Positions 8,982-19,992 are shown, numbered from the stretch's first letter. The stretch is 64,000 nucleotides of DNA from Tritrichomonas musculus (GCA_039105265.1 JAPFFF010000016.1:1798001-1862000), one strand, 5' to 3'. Program-made: numbers and translations. The notes: generated by a model from the letters alone, not told the origin.

Positions 8982-11410
8982 ATCCAAAAAGATACACATA
9001 CTCTAACTTTTACAGGAAATGGTAGAACAGGCGATTACAATGATTGGATAAATTGGTATTATTCCCCTCGGCGCGCCCATGCAGACTCTATAGAAACGAT
9101 AATTGTTAATGATGGTGTGACATATCTTGGAAATTATATATTTGATTACATGCATAAAGCGACTCAGATCAACATTCCACAATCAGTTACCTCTTTTGGC
9201 AACGATGTTTTCCAAAATTGTTATTCACTTAAAACCGTTACAATTCCATCCACCATAACCTCTTTACCAAAATGCTTTTTTGCATTCTGTAATTCATTAG
9301 AATCTTTCACGATAGATGATAAAATAGAAATAATAGGTGAAGGCTGTTTTTTAGATTGTTCAAATTTACCATCAATAAAAATACCAGATTCAGTCACAGC
9401 CATTGAATATAAAGCATTTGCTGGTTGTTCATCTTTAACGTATTTTACATTTCCAGAATCGTGTCTAACTTTAGGTGGCAGTGTTTTAGAATCCTGCATT
9501 CAAATGACATCTGTTAAGTTACCATCACAAATAACTGAAATTCCATCAAGATTTTTCAATAATAATAAATTATTGCCTAATGTAGAAATACCTGAAACTG
9601 TTGAAAAAATTGGCGAAAATTGTTTTTCTAAATGTTTTTCTTTAGAGCCACTTTTGATACCATCAAAAGTGACATTTTTTGGAACAAATGCTTTTTCTGA
9701 GAACACTTTTTCATCATTCAATATACAAAATAACGTACATTCTATCAATCTCGGTTGTTTTGAAAATTGTGAACAGTTACTGTCAATCGTTTTACCTAAC
9801 AATTTAACGGTCATTAAAAATTATTGCTTCAATAATTGTTACAAATTAGAAACCGTTATTTTCCCTCAATCAGTTTAACATCATTGAAAATTCTGTGTTT
9901 TATCAATGCTCTGTTCTAGACAAAGTTATTTTTCCTTATAACTTGACGAGCATTGGATCTGAAAGCTTTTTGAATTGCTTTGAATTAAAGTCAATTATAA
10001 TTCCAGATAGTTGCACTTTTATTGGTGACAGATGTTTTCATGATTGCAATAAGTTGAGTTCTGTTAAATAATCTGTAAATCTTAGATCATTAAATTACCA
10101 AACTTTTGTTGATTGTTGAATTCCCGCCAAATTTGAATTATATTGGTAGTGAATGCTATGCAAGTTGTGCCAAATTGGATAATATTTCATTGCCAAAAAC
10201 ATTGAATCAAATTGAATCAGCTGCTTTTCGTAATTGTAAATCATTGACTTCAATTGTCATTCCATTCAATGTTTCAACAATTTCCAATTACTGTTTTTCA
10301 AAATGTACAAGTTTGGATTCAATTGAGGTTGAGAAAGGCGTTAAAGAAATTGGACCACGTGCATTTGAAGAGAGTAATTCATTTACTTCAATTGCTATTC
10401 CAGAAGGTGTCATAAAATTCGGTGAATATTGCTTTAGATTGTGTACTTCTTTGGTTAACATTGAAACTCCTGAAGGTGTTCAAAAATTTGATAACGGAGC
10501 ATTTATGGACAATCCTTCATTGGACAAACTTTACATTCCAAACAGCACAACAAGCATTGGTAATGAGCTATGTCAAAGTTGCACTTATTTGAAGTCAGTT
10601 ACATTGAGTTGCAATTTGAAAATCATTCCGTATTCTGCTTTTCGTTATTGCAATTCGTTGGTTGATATTGAATTGCCAAATTTGATAACAATCATTGAAG
10701 GCTATGCTTTTGAATTCTGCACATCATTGTCATCATCAAAACTGCCTGAATCAATAGAAAGAATTGATCAAGATGCATTTAAAAATCGTGAAAAAATTGA
10801 AAGAATAATTATTCCACAAAAAGTGACAAAAATTGAATACGAAACTTTTCTTTCTTGTTTTTCATTGGTATCAATAAAATTGCCTGATAATGTGACAGCA
10901 ATTGGACCTGGTGCTTTTAAAAACGATTATGAATTAATTGAGATTAATTGGCCAACTAACCTAACAAAAATTGAATACAGAGTCTTTGAAAATTGTTATT
11001 CATTTCCTCCAATTATCTTTCAAAATAAGCTTATCGAAATTGGTTCCAATGCATTTACTAATTGCATTCGATTGGAGTCAGTTCGGTTACCAGAAAGTCT
11101 TGTGAAAATTGAGGACGGAGCCTTTTATTTGTGTCGGTTATAACGGTCAATTGAAATTCCTCCAAAAGTTGAAGGAATTCCAACATCTGCATTTCAAGAC
11201 TGCAACAATCTAAAGACTGTTAGAATGAACGATAAAATTTCATATATTAACAGCCATGCATTTCATTTGTGCTATAGTTTGCGATCAATCAAAATTCCTA
11301 AAAAATGCTCTGTTGTTTCTAGTTACGCTTTTTCACAGTGCCATCACATCTCAATAGTTGTTCTTCAAGAAGGTCTCACTGTATCATGTAAAAATATAAA
11401 AATTATGTAA
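8982..11410 (+). pseudogene. BspA-like leucine-rich repeat surface protein, decayed
   Basis: A long run of about 23-residue BspA/LRR_5 repeats (pattern: aromatic-xx-Cys-xx-Leu-xx-Ile-xx-Pro-xx-Val-xx-Ile). The frame is already open at 8940 and holds a cap-like TLTFTGNGRTGDYNDW segment, then repeats to 9878. They continue in another frame to about 10069, then 10106-11143, then after an in-frame TAA on to 11410, so there are at least three interruptions. No signal peptide and no C-terminal membrane anchor are seen, whereas intact trichomonad BspA proteins are usually cell-surface adhesin-like proteins. The 5' end abuts the UBR fragment and the 3' end runs into AT-rich inverted-repeat DNA. Repeat identity is certain; decay is also clear. 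Confidence 0.85.
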
Positions 11411-11508
11411 AAATATGTAAAAATTATGTAAAAATATAAAAAGATTAAAAATAATTTTAATCTGAGAAAATGCAAATTATTATGTAAAAATATTTTTACA
11501 TGATACAG
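11379..11508. repeat. 130-bp inverted-repeat element at the end of the BspA relic
   Basis: A perfect 19-base inverted repeat (11379-11397 and 11490-11508, core CTGTATCATGTAAAAAT) encloses about 92 bases of AT-rich sequence, itself containing several ATGTAAAAAT repeats. It lies exactly where the BspA repeats lose their pattern. It may be a very small MITE or a hairpin; no certain target duplication was seen. Confidence 0.5.
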
Positions 11509-11517
11509 TTTTATTAC

Positions 11518-11568
11518 ATCAGAAAAATGGATCAATTATCGATATCGAAAATCGAGACTTAACGAGCC
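11518..11568 (+). mobile_element. Right-end fragment of TA-flanked MITE family 1
   Basis: These 51 bases match, with one visible difference, the right end of the element at 24525-24977, including the terminal AACGAGCC followed by TA. Only the end is present; the rest of the element is missing. Confidence 0.65.
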
Positions 11569-11582
11569 TACTCTCACAAAAT

Positions 11583-11616
<34 letters not shown>

Positions 11617-11734
11617 AACATTAAAATGAAAATGAAACCAAAAATATCGTAACAAAAGTGAAGCAGGTGCATTTCATATTTTAATAAGATAATCAATCAA
11701 GTTTTGAATTAATTTTATTTTAATTATAAATTGC

Positions 11735-13801
11735 TCAGTGTTGATAGCGGACTGGCGTGTTTGGTGTGTTTGGCGGCGGATCTCCACCGATGAAAACAGC
11801 ACTCATATACTCACCTGCAACGCAGAATGTGGCACCGCCTGTGATCGTCGTCTCTGCTGGCGAATAAACGTTTTCGTCGCTTGGGCCACTGCTGAGGAGG
11901 AGTTGGCCATAATAGTTGTATCCACAGGCGAGGACTCTGCCTTCACGCGTCTCGAAAAGTGAATGAAAACATCCGGCGTAGGCTGCCCTGACTTCCTGAC
12001 CAGAAAGTGACGAAATCACTGTGAAAGAGGGAACTTCACTTCTTCCTTGCTCAAAGCCGAGCTGGCCATGACTGTTTGATCCACGCCCAAAGACTCGGCC
12101 TTCACTGCTGACTGCCAGGCAGTGATCGTACGAGCCAGACAGCCAGACGAATTTTTGGCCTGACAGTTCTGAAACCTCTGAAAATTTGAGGACGCAGCTT
12201 CCTGATTCGACGACTGCCGCGAAGACCCGCCCGCTCCAGCTCAGCGCAAAAACTGATTTGCTGAGGCAGGCAACCATCGTCGCCTTCTCGCCGCCAGGAA
12301 GAGAAACAGCATCGATGCGCGACGATGGCGAATTTGCGACTGAGCTACGGTTGATGAAGATGACTTCACCGTCGGTGCAGATCGCAGCTGCATGACAATA
12401 ACCGCCGAAAAGTGACACTGGTTCGTGGCTGCCGATGTCAAGAAAAACTGGGGTGCCTCCGTTTATTCCATTATCGCAGAAAACGAGCTGCCTCCCGCTC
12501 CCACAACTTTTTGTGAACATGTAGAGAGTGCCGCAAGCAGTGCAGACAGCGGAAACAGGCGCCAGCGGACGCCCGCTGCTGTCATTCATCGAAAATTCTG
12601 AAAACTGACTGATGCCTGTCTTCGCGAGCGAGCCGCTGATTCGGCCGCTGCTGTTGTCGCCAACTCCGATCAGAGAGCCGGAACGAGTGACAGAAACCGA
12701 GTGTATGTAGTAGGCTGAGTAAGACAGGAGCGAAGACGGATCCAGCTGCAAATTCTGAGGAGGGTGGATGACTGCATTATTATGCTTGTTTTTGCTGGGG
12801 TTTTCGCCAATCTGACGGTATTCATCATATCCGCCAACGACGATATTTTCAGCGTATCGTTGAATGTGACGATAGAAACCGTTTCCTTCTCTTTCGTTTG
12901 ACTTGGACGATTTTTGCCGTGAATCTTTCGTGCTGAAGTAGAAGCACTTCCTGATCTTGTTCCAGAGTGGGACTGTCATTTCACTCGGATTGAATTTGTC
13001 AATGAACTCTTTCAATCTGTCTTCACTCAAAAAGTCAAAATTGACCTCTTCATAGAAATAAATGTCATTCAAACAGCCTTCCATTGAAAATTGGCACTTT
13101 TCTTCTTCTCCCTCATTTTTGCTCATGAATTTGTCAATCAGGTCAAGAAGCCAGTCTTCGCTTTCAATCGTCAGCTTGGGGTTCTTCAAAATTGAATAAA
13201 AAACGGTCCTCGAAAGGTAAATTATTTGATCTGTATCAACCGAATATAATTTTGACGCAATATATTCAATAGTTTTACTCTGATTCCACATTTCTGCTGA
13301 TTCTGAATTCACTTCGGTAAATGAAACAAAATCGAGTTTTTCGCGGATTTTCTTCTCAAAATTTTCTTCTTCTTCTTCATCTTCATCGTCAAAAAGTTCG
13401 TCAAGTTTCGTGAACATTTCTTTGTTTTTTAAAAGAATTGAGATGATTTGCAGCTGAAAACGCTGTTCTTTATCGATATCAATCGAGTTACCTTTACTGA
13501 TCGATTCAAAAAGAGAAAATACTTCTTCACTCATTTTAGATAAATAGCTCTTTTCTGACTGATTAGTACAATTTTTGTTAGAAAAATGAATGGAAGTAAT
13601 TGTTGGATCTGATTGATGAATTTGTGAAACATACGGAGAAATAAATTCTGCAAAGAGATTTTTCATTTTGACCTCGTGCTCTCCGAAAATAAATTTAAAA
13701 TCATCTCCATAACTTTGATTTTGGACTAGATTTTTTAATCCTGCTGATGATAATATGAACGACTTTTTGCTCATAATAATATAACAATAAAATTTTGCCA
13801 T
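11735..13801 (-). CDS. RCC1-repeat protein with BTB-like N-terminal half
   Basis: An intact 688-residue frame. A second Met at residue 10 (MSKKSF) may be the true start. The N-terminal ~290 residues resemble trichomonad BTB-BACK-like regions (KFIFGEHEV, then helical segments and an acidic run near residues 135-145). Residues about 325-680 are RCC1-type beta-propeller repeats, with GVGDNSSGR, GRGSNSHGQLG and ACGYNYYGQL signatures. RCC1 propellers usually serve protein-protein interaction or small-GTPase regulation. The C-terminal end is Pro-rich and hydrophilic. The RCC1 half (about 11740-12790) is much richer in G+C than the N-terminal half and all neighbours, while a homologous propeller at 26.2-27.3 kb is AT-rich. 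RCC1 assignment is firm; BTB is tentative. Confidence 0.8.
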   Translation of the reverse strand: MAKFYCYIIMSKKSFILSSAGLKNLVQNQSYGDDFKFIFGEHEVKMKNLFAEFISPYVSQIHQSDPTITSIHFSNKNCTNQSEKSYLSKMSEEVFSLFESISKGNSIDIDKEQRFQLQIISILLKNKEMFTKLDELFDDEDEEEEENFEKKIREKLDFVSFTEVNSESAEMWNQSKTIEYIASKLYSVDTDQIIYLSRTVFYSILKNPKLTIESEDWLLDLIDKFMSKNEGEEEKCQFSMEGCLNDIYFYEEVNFDFLSEDRLKEFIDKFNPSEMTVPLWNKIRKCFYFSTKDSRQKSSKSNEREGNGFYRHIQRYAENIVVGGYDEYRQIGENPSKNKHNNAVIHPPQNLQLDPSSLLSYSAYYIHSVSVTRSGSLIGVGDNSSGRISGSLAKTGISQFSEFSMNDSSGRPLAPVSAVCTACGTLYMFTKSCGSGRQLVFCDNGINGGTPVFLDIGSHEPVSLFGGYCHAAAICTDGEVIFINRSSVANSPSSRIDAVSLPGGEKATMVACLSKSVFALSWSGRVFAAVVESGSCVLKFSEVSELSGQKFVWLSGSYDHCLAVSSEGRVFGRGSNSHGQLGFEQGRSEVPSFTVISSLSGQEVRAAYAGCFHSLFETREGRVLACGYNYYGQLLLSSGPSDENVYSPAETTITGGATFCVAGEYMSAVFIGGDPPPNTPNTPVRYQH

Positions 13802-14616
13802 ATTTTTTGTTCATTCAATTTTCATATCGAAGATTGTAACTTTCACAAATTATGATCGTAATCTTATACAATTTTTTTTTTTATAGAAAAAAGTAATTTC
13901 TCAATAACAATTTTATATAGTTCTATTTATTTTAAAAATATATATTTCTATGTATCTACAGGAAGTCCTTCTAATATTTAGACACTTAATTTTTCAATTT
14001 AACCAATTAACATGTTATTGATGTTATATAAATGATTGATATCCATATATAATCTTTTACATAACATTTAGAGATATTTTTTACTTGAGTATCTAATTTT
14101 TCCTGATCTTAGACATTATAGAGATTGGAATGCTTGGTAATTTTTTTTTTAAAAAAAAAAATAAAAGAGTTTGCCGAAATAAATATCTTGAGTTTTCTTT
14201 AAGAAAATATGAAAAAAAGATATTTAGAATTAGAGAGCTACAATTAGAATACCAATAATGATGTTGCAATTAGTATAACTGTAATAAAAGAGGAAGTAAC
14301 AAGAATAACTGTTATAAAAGAGACCACAATGAGAGAGGATGAAAAGCTGGTAATGAAAATAATTGCAAAAAGGAAGGTTGTAAAGAGAATATCTGTATTA
14401 ATGATGATTAATAAATGATAAGATCTTGTGAAAAAGGGATTTCCCTTTTGAAAATAAAAAACATTATTAAAAAAAGGTTTTTTTTATGTGTATCAAAAAT
14501 ACGTTATTTTTCATACATTTCTAGGATTTTCCAAAACATGAACATAGTATGATTATAATCATTTTTATAAAGTAGGGTTTTTCTCATTACAGATATTCAA
14601 ATTCCATTCTCTCTCA
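13802..14616. other. AT-rich intergenic stretch
   Basis: No gene recognised. It contains homopolymer runs around 13870 and 14143-14160 and, near 14580-14660, several TCATT motifs that may be initiator-like. A purine-rich stretch at 14220-14420 has stops in all frames I read. Confidence 0.4.
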
Positions 14617-15369
14617 TTGAATCCTCCCTCATTGCAAATTTTCTCATTCAGCATTAATATTCATCATGAATCTTCAAAAGATGCCTTTAACGAATGCCCA
14701 AATATTAAAGAAATTACAATGAATCCATATAAAACTCAGTTTGAATCAAATAATTTCAAATGCTTTCCATCTCTCAATCATTTGATATTTGATTCATCAA
14801 TCACTTCAATCAGAAAAAGTGATTTTAATTACTTCAATTCTTTTACTATAATTTCAATTCCAACATCAGTGAAATCTATCGAAATGGGAGCATTCCAAGA
14901 TTGCACATCACTGACAAGAGTTATGATTCCAGAGTCAGTTACAGTTATTAACAATAATGCGTTTCAAGGATGCTCTAGTTTACCAGAAATCATTATTCCA
15001 TCGAGTGTTAAGAGTATTGGCCAAAAAGCATTTTGTGGATGCAAATCATTGAAGCAAGTAACAATTTTGGGATCTATTGAAACAATTCAAGATAACACCT
15101 TTCAAGGATGTTCTAGTTTATCCGAAATCACGATTCCTTCCAATGTTAAGATTATTGGACAAAATGCATTTCATGGATTCACATCAATAACAAAATTTAC
15201 GATTCCAGAATCAGTTACAATAATTAAAAATAATGCATTTCAAGGATGCTCTAGTTTATCAGAAATCACAATTCCTTCTGGTGTTAAAAGTATTGAACAA
15301 GATACATTTTTTGAATGCACATCATTGAGAATCTATTCGTTGTTTAGAGCTCTCAGCAAAATTAAATAA
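14617..15369 (+). pseudogene. BspA-like leucine-rich repeat fragment fused in frame to Sel1 repeats
   Basis: About nine LRR_5/BspA repeats (ITIPSSVKSIG and AFQGCSSL patterns) with high similarity between repeats, pointing to recent repeat amplification. The frame opens at 14617 without an ATG; the first ATG is at about 14719. There is no signal peptide. The pattern breaks at about 15335, a TAA follows at 15367, and the same reading frame continues straight into Sel1 repeats. Either a fusion gene acquired a stop, or two unrelated fragments were joined. Domain identity is firm; function is doubtful. Confidence 0.7.
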
Positions 15370-16239
15370 TTCAGAAGCACAACTTTTACCGAAAGAGATG
15401 TCAATCTAGGTATTTTTTATTACCAGTGTGCAGCTGAACAAAATGATCCAGAAGCTCAATGTAAAATTGGATCAATTTTATTTCAAGGAATTTCAGTTCC
15501 AAAAGATGTTAATAAAGGTCTTTATTATGTAACTCTTTCAGCAAAACAGAATTTTCCACAAGCGAAAACTTTTTTTGATGTATTTGGTAATATAATAAAT
15601 GATCCAATTAAACTCAAAGAATTTGCTAATAGTTCAGGTATAGGATATGAAAATGATTCTTCAATTGATTCAGAATTTTATATTAACGTTGCTAATCTTT
15701 ATTTGTCTGGACATTTTGGATCTCCTGATATTAACATGGCAATATATTTCTTAAAAATATCTGCTGATCAAAATAATCCAAAAGCTCAATTATATCTTGG
15801 AAATTTATATTTTTCTGATAAACATGGCATTAAAGATATACATAAAGCACTTCATTATATAAACCTTTCAGCTCAGCAAAATCATCCAGAGGCCCAATAT
15901 GAGCTTGGCGAAATATATTATTTTGGCAGAAATGTTAATAAAGACATTAATAAAGGTCTTTATTATTTTGATCTTTCTGCTAAACAAAATAATCCACGTG
16001 CTTTGTATCAACTTGGTAATCATTACTTTAATGAACAAAATATAAATAAGGCTCTTAAATATTATAAATTATCTGCAGAATTAAATAATCAAGATGCCCA
16101 ACTCTCACTTGCATCTTTTTATTCAGAATATGAAAGAGATGGTGATAAAATTATTTATTATTTAACAAAAGCGGCTGATCAAAATAATTCAAGAGCTCAA
16201 TTTTATCTTGGTAATATTTACATTTTGATAAAAATGTAG
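15370..16239 (+). pseudogene. Sel1-repeat protein fragment
   Basis: An open frame of about 289 codons, continuing the BspA frame after its stop. The first ATG is at 15703. At least six Sel1/TPR-like repeats of about 36 residues are visible (AAEQNDPEAQ, SAKQNNPRALYQLGN and similar), of the type found in the trichomonad kinase-Sel1 proteins at 27.9-29.5 and 40.3-43.8 kb. No kinase domain precedes them. At about 16225 the repeat frame ends and another frame carries on into the metallopeptidase-like sequence. Sel1 solenoids mediate protein interactions. This is a decayed or chimeric fragment. Confidence 0.65.
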
Positions 16240-16244
16240 TTGAA

Positions 16245-17516
16245 AATTATTCAGATCATAATATTGAAATTGAAGTCGACCTTTTTTTCATTGATACAGC
16301 CACACCTCTCACGAAACATCAAAGCGAAAAATGGCTATTTCTTTCATCTGAAACTATTCAAGATACAATTAATCAATATGATAATAAAAAGAAATATGAT
16401 ACAGTTTTAACAACTGTCCAAACAAAAGGTAAAGAAAACGAAAAACGAAATAAGAATAATCCTTTATTCGGGAAAATCGATGTTATTCTCGGATTAAAAA
16501 CTCATGGAATTGAACATCATTTGGGTTACTCGACATTCAACTTATTCGAGCCAGTAAAAGGAACTTTTCCTTTGAAAAATCCATCAGTTCCATCTTTGTA
16601 TGCAACAGCAGTTGCCATCCATGAGTGGCTTCATCAAATCGAATATCTTGGTGAATTTCTGGAAATTGAATTTCCACCAACACATGCTTATCAAGGAGAA
16701 CCAAACTTTCCAGGTTACCAAGAAGTTATTCGCGACAAAAACAACTACGACTTCCTCGAATATTACGAATCAGTCATACGTGGAACATGCTTGTTCACAT
16801 CCCAAAAGAGCGGGTATGTGAAGCAGGTAGGAATGTATCCTAAAATGTGGCGTTTAATTTCACGAGGTGTTCTTGATGTTGGCGTTTATACAATACAAAG
16901 TGTAATTGATAATTGTTATTTGGCCGGCCAAATAGACTCTCGAAAATTAACGAGATCGAAAAAAGCTTTCAATTGGATTTTCCGTTATGATCGTGACTCC
17001 TCTTTCAATCTGATCCCTCAAAATTCACCTTTTTTGAGAATTGACCTTGATAACGGTTGGGATAAAGATGGAACGACCGTTAAATTGTTTGTGAAAACAT
17101 TCTCAAAATACAGAAACGCTCAGAGATGGATACTATCAAAAAATGTGGATGGAACTTTTTGTATAAGAACGAATTATGAAAGCCATCGTGCAGTGTCTTT
17201 CGAGAGCAAAAGTGAACTGGCTATTATAAAATTTGAAAGGGAGCCGATAGATTCTCAAAAGTGGATAATAAAGAACTCGAATTCTCAGTTAAATCTTATT
17301 TCTGACATTCAGGCAGTCAACATCATAAATCAAAATTTAGTTGAAACTGCATCAAGAATAAAAATTAATGGAAACGACGCTTATCAAGTCAGTTTTAATT
17401 TTGGAAGTGATTTGAATGCAGCATCGTTCGCTGTTTCGACTGATGGGAATCAAATTTTCTTTCGAAATCCCAAGAGCGATAAATTCGAAAAAATTGAAAT
17501 GTCAAATCCTATGTAA
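16245..17516 (+). pseudogene. HEWLH metallopeptidase-like protein with ricin-type QxW domain, 5'-incomplete
   Basis: One frame is open from about 16245 to the TAA at 17514-17516. It has no ATG at its beginning, and the previous Sel1 relic runs into it, so it seems to be the C-terminal part of a larger gene. The motif HEWLH (16620-16634) fits the zinc-binding HExxH of metallopeptidases. The C-terminal ~140 residues carry two QxW motifs (QRWIL and QKWII) typical of ricin-B-type beta-trefoil lectin domains. Together they suggest a secreted glycan-binding peptidase. Both domain calls come from short motifs only. It is probably a truncated host gene, though the 3' part is undamaged. Confidence 0.5.
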
Positions 17517-17543
17517 TAAAAAATAAAGCTTTATTTTTTATTT

Positions 17544-18714
17544 TTTTATTTTTTGTTATATGAAATCATTAGTAAACAGAAAAGTTTGGCAGAGTTGCCA
17601 AACAACAAATTTGCACTTCGATCTTGAAACAAGAAATTTCTTCTTTTTTCATCATTAAAAATCTGTTCATTTTCATTGCTTCTTCATTTTGGGAAGCTTT
17701 ACTTGGAAAGTCATAAATTTGTAAAGCATTGAAATTTGTTTGACATTGAATCATTTTCTCTCCTTACATGAACTTTTTTAGAGAAATTGAGGAATAACAA
17801 ATTCATTTTATTAAATTGTCTTTTTCATAACTGCCAATAATTCTATTGGAATCATCCATTTGATTATATTGGTTAAACTTTATTAATTCATGTTCATTTT
17901 CTGATATAGTTGATGATTTATTGTTCTTTTTCTTGTTTTTCAAACTTTCTTTTTTTTGCTAAAGTTGAATTTTTTGAGAGTTAACGTTAAATGATTCACT
18001 TAAAAAGCACTCTGACTTTTCTTTACCTTCGAAAATGAAGCTGATTGTGCTGAATTCATTGCTCAATAAATTTCAGTCTTCAAAAAATGATGATGGCTTG
18101 AGCATCTGGTCATTCAGCTCCTTAATTGAGTTTGCTCGTATTAAATTCAGTCTTCAATATTTCTTCATTATCAAGCGGAATTATCGATAGTCTATCGTCT
18201 TTGTCATCTTGGTTCTTTTTGGTCTTGTTGTTTTGGTTGCTGGAGAGGTTCACTGAGAGGAATCTCGAGTAAGGAGTGCAATACATTGGAGAATTCAAGT
18301 CTTCATTTTATATTCATTTATCTTTGTTTATATTGAATAAGATCACGAATTTTTAAAACAATTAAAAATAACATTTAATTAATAAAAATGAAATTAATAA
18401 ATATTTATATTTAAAAAAAATGCTTATTTTAAATTTTTTTATTGATCGATAAGTCATTTGTAATGTCCTATTGATAAATATCCATAATAAATTGTTTGAT
18501 TTTTTTCACGTTTTAACTTATTAATGGTCCAAATCATTATTTATCATGTAAATTGTTTGCAAAATCTTGAGAAATTGGCAGATAGATTTTTAAAGCTATA
18601 CCTATCATTTATAAAATAAATAAGAATAAATATATACTATTATTTATTTTTTAATTTACAACTACCAATTTTGTTATATTTATAATTTAAAATGTATCAA
18701 TTGTAAATTTTTTA
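17544..18714. repeat. 1.2-kb duplicated segment, copy 1, with decayed coding on the minus strand
   Basis: About 1.17 kb that reappears in the same orientation at 30997-32206 with a few per cent differences. Minus-strand pieces look like decayed coding sequence: an open frame at 17569-17754 (MIQCQTNFNAL start), a Lys/Asn/Ser-rich stretch and a further piece near 18250-18080. The same pieces exist in copy 2. The family is not recognised. The copy ends just before the Tc1-type transposon at 18726. The common ends suggest segmental duplication and not a defined mobile element. Confidence 0.6.
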
Positions 18715-18725
18715 TTTCTCAATTA

Positions 18726-19990
18726 TAGTGGAGAAACCATGAAGTGAAAGTTTTTCAAATAAAAAGTAAAATTTTCACAACTTATTTGTTTTTTAGTATT
18801 CAATATTTTTCAATTAAAGTTTCATTTTTTACTTTCTCTATCAAAAAGTTAAAAATTTTTAAAATTTTAATGATTTATTAAACAATTTTTTTAAATTTAA
18901 GCTGAGTTAAGTCTGTAAATTGTTTGTCCTGGGTTGGAATTTACTGCAATTAATCGATCTTTCATTGAACAAATCAATCCAGCTATTGTTTGCCAAGTGA
19001 TGCTATTCCATACATCAATTATAACTGCTTTTAGCTCTTCAATATTTTTTGGACACAGTTTCTCGACTCGCTTCTCCATTATAACCCAGATCACTTCAAT
19101 AACATTGAGATCTGGGCTATATGGAGGCCAGTCAAGAACTGTAATTCCTAATTCAGCAAGCACTGCTCTGGTTTCTTTTGAGTTGTGAGCTGGGGCGTTG
19201 TCTTGTTGGAATATCCATTTGCCAACGCCCCAGCATCTATCAGCATCTTCTACTACATTTGAGTTGAAAATAATTTCATCAATATAAGTTTCAGAGTTGA
19301 CTGATCTGTCTAAAATAACGAGTTGGCTCTTAAAATTCCAGCCAATGCCGGCCAAGATCATCACTTTAGGCGGATGAGCTTGGGTTTGGGTAAACATTTT
19401 CTCATTAAGATTATTCTTGTCGACCCAAACCCATTTTTTTCGTCTGCCTAAGATGAACCAACTTTCATCAGAAAACACAACATTTCGAAATGAAGTGTTG
19501 TGATCAAGATGAAAGCTGGTCCATGCTTTTCGTTTATCGGCCGCTGTAGCTGAAATTAATACTGAACGAAGTGGTGCTTGGAAGTTTAAATTAAGTTTAT
19601 TTCTCCTTATTTCATTGATATATTGAGGAGTCAATGATACTCCGAAAAATTCATGAAGTTTCAATGAGAGTTCCTCTCCTGTAATAGACGGATTTAGAAT
19701 TGTCTGTGCGTATATGTAAGTTTCATGCTCATCTTTTACTTTTTTTTCATAAACTCTTGGTATCGGTTCTAATGTGTTGACTGCCTTTTTCACCGTATTA
19801 TACGATATTCCAAGTTTGATGGCTGTTTGATTAATATTATTATTAAATGATTGATGAAATTGACGAATAAATTGATATCTTTTTTTTATCGGAATAGTAA
19901 TAAAGAAATCATGCAAAGACATTTAAAAAAACGGTCATGGTCATATAACTTTTTCTCACAAAAAAATTTCACTTCATGGTTTCTCCACTA
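18726..19990 (-). mobile_element. Tc1/mariner-superfamily transposon, complete
   Basis: Inverted terminal repeats of 24 identical bases (beginning TAGTGGAGAAACCATGAAG) lie at 18726 and, inverted, at 19990, with TA on both sides as expected for the superfamily's TA target duplication. Length is about 1.27 kb with one transposase gene on the minus strand. The intact ends and intact gene imply recent activity. Confidence 0.92.
18897..19922 (-). CDS. Tc1-type DD34E transposase
   Basis: An intact 341-residue frame with ATG at 19922. An N-terminal helix-turn-helix-like DNA-binding region spans residues ~20-55. The catalytic triad is D152 (FSDESWF), D241 (QQDNAPAH) and E276 (SPDLNVIE), with 34 residues between the second Asp and the Glu: the DD34E signature of Tc1-like elements. 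It cuts and joins the ends of its own element in the nucleus. Length is normal for the family (~340). No stops or missing catalytic residues are seen, so it is plausibly active. Confidence 0.95.
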   Translation of the reverse strand: MSLHDFFITIPIKKRYQFIRQFHQSFNNNINQTAIKLGISYNTVKKAVNTLEPIPRVYEKKVKDEHETYIYAQTILNPSITGEELSLKLHEFFGVSLTPQYINEIRRNKLNLNFQAPLRSVLISATAADKRKAWTSFHLDHNTSFRNVVFSDESWFILGRRKKWVWVDKNNLNEKMFTQTQAHPPKVMILAGIGWNFKSQLVILDRSVNSETYIDEIIFNSNVVEDADRCWGVGKWIFQQDNAPAHNSKETRAVLAELGITVLDWPPYSPDLNVIEVIWVIMEKRVEKLCPKNIEELKAVIIDVWNSITWQTIAGLICSMKDRLIAVNSNPGQTIYRLNSA

Positions 19991-19992
19991 TA

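Noticed and set aside
11738-12441. Several overlapping frames in the G+C-rich RCC1 half
   Set aside because: High G+C makes stops rare in all frames; only the RCC1 frame has domain content.
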